From assembly GCF_902493215.1 (NCBI RefSeq), contig NZ_CABUOL010000001.1, forward strand, positions 289,282 through 353,281: a stretch of DNA of 64,000 nt. Reading direction: 5' to 3'. Of the stretch, positions 61,201 to 64,000 are shown in pieces. The stretch is from an uncultured Mediterranea sp. (GTDB lineage: Bacteria; Bacteroidota; Bacteroidia; Bacteroidales; Bacteroidaceae). Made by a program: the position numbers and the translations under genes. The notes under the pieces were generated by a model. That model worked only from the letters and a program-made list of their open reading frames with translations. It was not told where the DNA came from and searched no databases. How positions within the stretch are numbered: position 1 is the first letter of the stretch; each line of letters starts with the position of its first letter.

Positions 61201-61878
61201 CAGCAACAGGTAGCGCGAACTATGGTTATCGACCCACGGCGTGCGGTAATATTCGGCATCGGCCGTCATTTCGGCCTCGCTGGCGTAGGGAAGGTAAGTG
61301 GCGTGCCCCACTTCCTTGTTCTCTTCAAAGCGGGTTTCGTCTTCCCAATAGGTACGCGAACGCTGCACTACCTGCTCGGCCATGCCTTCGGGCATCGGCA
61401 TCGGGCTGACCTCGATGGAGAAGAGTGTTTCCTTCTCGTCCTTCAATCCGTCCTTGGCTACCAGAGCCAGCTGGCCTGACTTGTTGCAAACCATAATCAG
61501 GTCGGGGCTGTTGGAGGGGAATATCTGTACATACTTCCCGTTCTCGCGGACAATCCACAACTGCGACTCGTCCGAACCGTTGTTTTCCGTAATGCCCACC
61601 GCCTGACCGGCCTTGTTGTGAACAGCCTTGTTCTCGAAGGGGTTGAGGATGCGGAAACTGCCCGACAGATTGCTGAGGGCCCATTGCTGCAGCTGGTCGG
61701 CTGCACTCTGCTTCACCAGCAGAGCCTCTCCGCCACCCGCCTTGTAACCGATCACTTTCCCTTTCTGCCCGGCCGGCGCTATGTTGTATAGCTTGTCCTT
61801 GGCAAAGTTGACCTGCGCACAGGCCACACTGACGGCCCATACGAAGATACATGCTAAACTTACTAAGATTTTTTTCAT
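58279..61878 (-). CDS. GH2 beta-galactosidase with N-terminal ricin-type lectin domain
   Basis: About 1199 residues with a signal peptide ending in ACAQ. Residues about 25-160 look like a ricin-B beta-trefoil (LYNIAPAGQKGKVIGYK, QQWALSNLSGSFRILNP, SQLWIVRENGKYVQIFP). The usual LacZ layout follows: sugar-binding domain, Ig-like domain, TIM barrel, Ig-like domain and the C-terminal beta-gal small domain. The catalytic residues are Glu644 (acid/base, WSLGNEAGG) and Glu711 (nucleophile, FICEYAHAMGN). It removes beta-galactose from oligosaccharides in the periplasm or outside. The ATG at 61878 gives the signal peptide; the in-frame ATG at 61899 is less likely. It is cotranscribed with the GH29 fucosidase. 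Confidence 0.9.
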   Translation of the reverse strand: MKKILVSLACIFVWAVSVACAQVNFAKDKLYNIAPAGQKGKVIGYKAGGGEALLVKQSAADQLQQWALSNLSGSFRILNPFENKAVHNKAGQAVGITENNGSDESQLWIVRENGKYVQIFPSNSPDLIMVCNKSGQLALVAKDGLKDEKETLFSIEVSPMPMPEGMAEQVVQRSRTYWEDETRFEENKEVGHATYLPYASEAEMTADAEYYRTPWVDNHSSRYLLLNGDWSFNFVPEPSQRPLNFYKEDFDVSGWETIPVPSNWEMQGYDRPIYANVEYPHANTPPYIDARKGFNDGGKNYGINPVGSYVRFFDLPKGWENRRTFIHFGGIYSAALVYLNGKYVGYTQGANNVAEFDLTPYLRTGRNRLAVQVFRWSDGSYLECQDMFRMSGIFRDVCLYSTPKVSVRDHYITSRLDAQAGYKAGELSVALKLDNRDGLNGKKDIALRLLASDGSLVAEKELTVSFTEKDREVEAKALFSSLKDLQLWTAETPNLYTLHVIQREGGKDEMAFSTKYGFRDIEVRGPLVYINGQRVFFKGTNRHDTHPLYGRAVPVESMLRDVLLMKQNNINTIRTSHYPNAAKMYAMFDYFGLYTMDEADLEDHANQSISDMPSWIPSFVDRIDRMVLRDRNHPSVIFWSLGNEAGGGSNFQACYDAARRLDNRPIHYEGTRDGKEFGGNRFSDLYSKMYPGMRWMDKYVNSFDKPMFICEYAHAMGNAIGNLKEYWQSIESSSSTIGGAIWDWVDQAIYEPHEIKKGIYRLHTGYDFPGPHQGNFCSNGIIPATRDESPKLKEVKAVYQYVHFAFLGMDVKKDEASVLLKNTYDFLPLDGFYLRWQAVKDGVALAADSMMLDRVMPDDSLAVTLKLNTLKLRQAQKAGEEVMLNLQVCKKEAAPWAPAGHVVAQQQYTLLERGPLPALSTKGGRKLALQVEETESTVSVKNANVEAVFNRKNGQMTSLVMNGQAVVSEGQGFVYDNHRWIENDRFTRTENGLEAEGECTVTKDGAKVVVKTVRKGSLCDTQITYTFAPDGTMDMDAVFQPHTADLRRCGLVCGINPSLSQVDYYAYGPWENYNDRKDGCMVGRYTTTVDDMAEKYVKPQSMGNREGLRELKLTDASGKGVCIRTEGNVSFSALRYTDEDLMKGQHMWELTARPYIVLHLDAVMRGVGNASCGSDVDTLPIYRVSQEEHSYKLRFTPCL

Positions 61879-61899
61879 CGTAATACTGTCTATTATCAA

Positions 61900-63717
61900 T
61901 TAATTTAAGGACACACCGATTTCTTCCATCTCTACTACAGCTGCCGAAGCATCGGGAGTTGTAGCATCAAGCTTGATGAAACGGGCCTTCTGAGGCTGGG
62001 CAAACTTGACGGTCTGCGGCAACGGATTGTGCATGATGTTGCTGAACTCACCGTTGGCTTGCACCTTGGTCCATTCTTTTCCGTCCGGGCTGACATAGAA
62101 GGTATAACGGTAGGCCATGGTCGGCTTGGCCTGCTCGTTGAGAGGAGCATAGGTAAAGCCTTTCAGGTTTACTTCCTTACCCAGGTCAATGACAAGCGGC
62201 TGGGCAGAAACTTTCTTCCAGGAATCGCGGGACAGGTCGTTCCACTTGGAGGCTGCCTGCTGTTCTTCGACATCGGGAGCATAGTAGGCAGCCACGTTGC
62301 TGATGTGTGCCTCAAGACGAGCGCTTCCAATGGTGATCCGCAAGGCTTCGGCCTCTATCGTGGGGAAGCGGAGCATGCGCTTGTAGCCTACCGTCGTACC
62401 TTCGCCCAACAGTTGCCACTGCCCTCCCACACGGGCTTCCACACGGAAGCTCTCCACACGCTGTCCGCGGGCAATGTCTTCCTGCAGAAGGACTACATTG
62501 ATTTTCGACGAAGATTTCAGTTCATATTCCCGCTGGTCGCCCGAAGCGGCATCCCACATCTTCTGTCCCTTCTGGACACGATTGTCGGCAAATACCTGCT
62601 GGCGATAAGCCGCAAACTCCTTCAGACGGGCCACGTCGGCTTCATTAATATGACCGCGACGATCGGGCGGAATGTTCAGCAACAGCACCGAGTTATAACC
62701 AACCGACTGGAAATAGATGTCGGCCAGGTGCTTCAGGCTCTTCACCTTACCATTTTCATTCTCGTGCCAGAACCACCCCGGACGGATGGATACATCAACT
62801 TCCGAAGGATACCAGAACAGTTCGGTCGCATTCTCCAACATCTCGCGGCTTCCCAAATCCTTTGCCTGACTATTGATATCCAGCCGGCTGTTATTTTCTG
62901 CCGAACGGGCATAAATACCTGGAGTCAGCACGGTAGCACTCCACTCTGTCTCACGGCCGAGTCCCCGTTCGTTGCCCACCCAGCGGACGTCATCGCCCAT
63001 GATGGCCATCACAGCCTTGGGTTGCAGGCGCTGGATGGTCTTGTAGAAGGCATCCCAATCGTATACCTGTTTCTTGCCGTTGGGACCTTCGCCATTGGCA
63101 CCGTCGAACCACACTTCATGTACTTCGCCATAGTTGGTCAACAGCTCGGTCAGCTGTTCGATAAAGAATTCGTTGTAACGGGGAGAGTCACCGTAACATT
63201 CGGCGTTACGGTCCCAGGGAGAAAGATACACGCCAAACTTCATGCCATACTTCGTACAGGCGTCACGCAGTTCCTTCACCACGTCACCTTTTCCATCCTT
63301 CCAGGGAGAAGAAGCAACCGAATGTTTTGTGGTCTTGGTAGGCCACAGGCAGAAACCGTCGTGATGTTTGGCCGTCAGCAATACCATCTTGAAACCGGCT
63401 TCCTTCAGCTCGCGAACCCACTGTTCGGCATCCAGATCGGTGGGGTTGAACAATGCAGGATCTTCCTTGCCATCACCCCATTCCCTGTCGGTAAAGGTAT
63501 TGATACCAAAATGCAAAAAGGCCGTCAGCTCCATCTGCTGCCACTCCAACTGCTGGGGAGAAGGAACCAGACGGGCAGCCATCGATACTTTTTGCTCCAA
63601 CGTCGCATGTTCAGGAAACTGTACATGCTTTACAAACACTTCTGCGTCTTGCCGGGTCTGACCACAAGAGAAAAACAGTCCCAACAGACACACCAAAAGA
63701 AATGATTTAATCTTCAT
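61900..63717 (-). CDS. GH29 alpha-L-fucosidase with C-terminal CBM32-like domain
   Basis: A 605-residue lipoprotein (lipobox LFFSCGQ). The GH29 barrel begins MELTAFLHFGINTFTDREWG, the nucleophile is Asp205 in EVWFDGANGEG, and HHDGFCLWPT is the substrate-binding His-His motif. The short N-terminal HFGINTFTDREWG type fits the 1,3/1,4-fucosidase branch (GH29-B) more than the broad branch. After about residue 340 come a beta domain and an F5/8-type (CBM32) module (NLKGFTYAPLNEQAKP, VSPDGKEWTKV, ARFIKLDATTP). With GH2 next to it, it should take apart fucosylated galactose-containing glycans such as Lewis-type host structures. Its promoter is at 63746. Confidence 0.9.
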   Translation of the reverse strand: MKIKSFLLVCLLGLFFSCGQTRQDAEVFVKHVQFPEHATLEQKVSMAARLVPSPQQLEWQQMELTAFLHFGINTFTDREWGDGKEDPALFNPTDLDAEQWVRELKEAGFKMVLLTAKHHDGFCLWPTKTTKHSVASSPWKDGKGDVVKELRDACTKYGMKFGVYLSPWDRNAECYGDSPRYNEFFIEQLTELLTNYGEVHEVWFDGANGEGPNGKKQVYDWDAFYKTIQRLQPKAVMAIMGDDVRWVGNERGLGRETEWSATVLTPGIYARSAENNSRLDINSQAKDLGSREMLENATELFWYPSEVDVSIRPGWFWHENENGKVKSLKHLADIYFQSVGYNSVLLLNIPPDRRGHINEADVARLKEFAAYRQQVFADNRVQKGQKMWDAASGDQREYELKSSSKINVVLLQEDIARGQRVESFRVEARVGGQWQLLGEGTTVGYKRMLRFPTIEAEALRITIGSARLEAHISNVAAYYAPDVEEQQAASKWNDLSRDSWKKVSAQPLVIDLGKEVNLKGFTYAPLNEQAKPTMAYRYTFYVSPDGKEWTKVQANGEFSNIMHNPLPQTVKFAQPQKARFIKLDATTPDASAAVVEMEEIGVSLN

Positions 63718-63745
63718 AAGACTTCGGGTTAAACATTATTTCCGA

Positions 63746-63776
63746 CAAATATAGGAAAAGGTAAGCGGAGAACAAA
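63746..63776 (-). promoter_or_regulatory. Promoter of the GH29-GH2 operon
   Basis: On the minus strand TTTG (63773-63776) and TATATTTG (63746-63753) are separated by 19 bases, close to a full Bacteroides -33/-7 promoter. The GH29 start follows 28 bases later. Confidence 0.6.
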
Positions 63777-63866
63777 ATATTGAGACTTGTTTCAGACAAT
63801 TTTTATCCAGAATTACTCTCTAATATAGTCGAAAGGCAAACATGAAAATGAATGAGAATAAACACG

Positions 63867-63914
63867 AAAAGCCTGCATGATTGCCTTCCCAAACGAAATA
63901 TCATGCAGGCTTTT
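63867..63914. terminator. Intrinsic terminator near the right edge
   Basis: AAAAGCCTGCATGA and TCATGCAGGCTTTT form a perfect 14-bp stem with A and T runs on both sides. It lies upstream of the GH29 promoter, so it probably ends a minus-strand gene whose body is beyond the window; minus-strand stop codons at 63950-63952 and nearby fit that, but too little is visible to call the gene. Confidence 0.75.
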
Positions 63915-64000
63915 ATGATGAAATCTATAGTAGAATCAACGTTCCGTATTTACAAACAGTTGTTACTCAATATTTTGCAAACAATAAGTCTGAAATATGG

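Noticed and set aside
62029..63705. A 558-residue plus-strand frame opposite the GH29 gene
   Set aside because: A shadow frame of the GH29 gene with no domain of its own.
63950..64000. C-terminal end of a minus-strand gene at the right edge
   Set aside because: All three minus-strand frames stop within this stretch, so neither the frame nor a product can be decided from at most 17 codons.

Overview
The window looks like a chromosome segment of a gut member of the Bacteroidales, most likely Bacteroides or Phocaeicola. The evidence is two SusC/SusD pairs, a hybrid two-component regulator with a propeller sensor, Ser-type sulfatases, many Bacteroidales lipoproteins, and promoters of the Bacteroides -7 type (TAnnTTTG) ahead of many genes. 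I saw no tRNA, rRNA, CRISPR array, phage or insertion sequence. Family assignments come from motifs read by eye; no database search was run.

Left part (1-13 kb) is mostly housekeeping: a GT32-like glycosyltransferase (cut by the window edge) overlapping an LPS-core-kinase-like gene, pdxB, purN, acpP-fabF-rnc, pfkA (antisense overlap with rnc), a GH3-auxin-family adenylating enzyme, a lipoprotein/beta-barrel protein, an mnmA paralogue, a DUF4840-like lipoprotein and cysS.

From 13 to 57 kb lies a glycosaminoglycan (chondroitin/dermatan sulfate, hyaluronan) utilisation locus in two pieces. The first is a minus-strand pair: GH88 unsaturated glucuronyl hydrolase and a Ser-type sulfatase. About 11 kb of other genes follow: a thioesterase, an envelope-protein pair, an RND efflux operon ending in an extra LpxA-like gene, and a CBM9-like protein next to an N-acetylhexosamine 1-kinase-like gene. 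The second piece is the hybrid sensor/regulator, a second sulfatase, two tandem SusC/SusD pairs, three different PL8-type lyases in tandem, a GH20 hexosaminidase and a GH95 enzyme. Read together: the SusCD pairs import oligosaccharides, the PL8 enzymes cut the chain by beta-elimination, the sulfatases desulfate, GH88 removes the unsaturated uronate, GH20 trims terminal HexNAc, and the NahK-like kinase could phosphorylate the freed HexNAc. The GH95 gene is unexpected here and suggests a chain carrying alpha-L-fucose or alpha-L-galactose.

Right part (57-64 kb): a tRNA-dihydrouridine synthase and a minus-strand GH29 alpha-L-fucosidase / GH2 beta-galactosidase operon suited to host-type fucosylated glycans.

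A separate signal runs through the intergenic DNA: short degenerate tandem arrays with a 22-bp period (23 bp at one locus) at six intergenic loci, built from near-palindromic cores that differ between loci. I know of no named element that fits.
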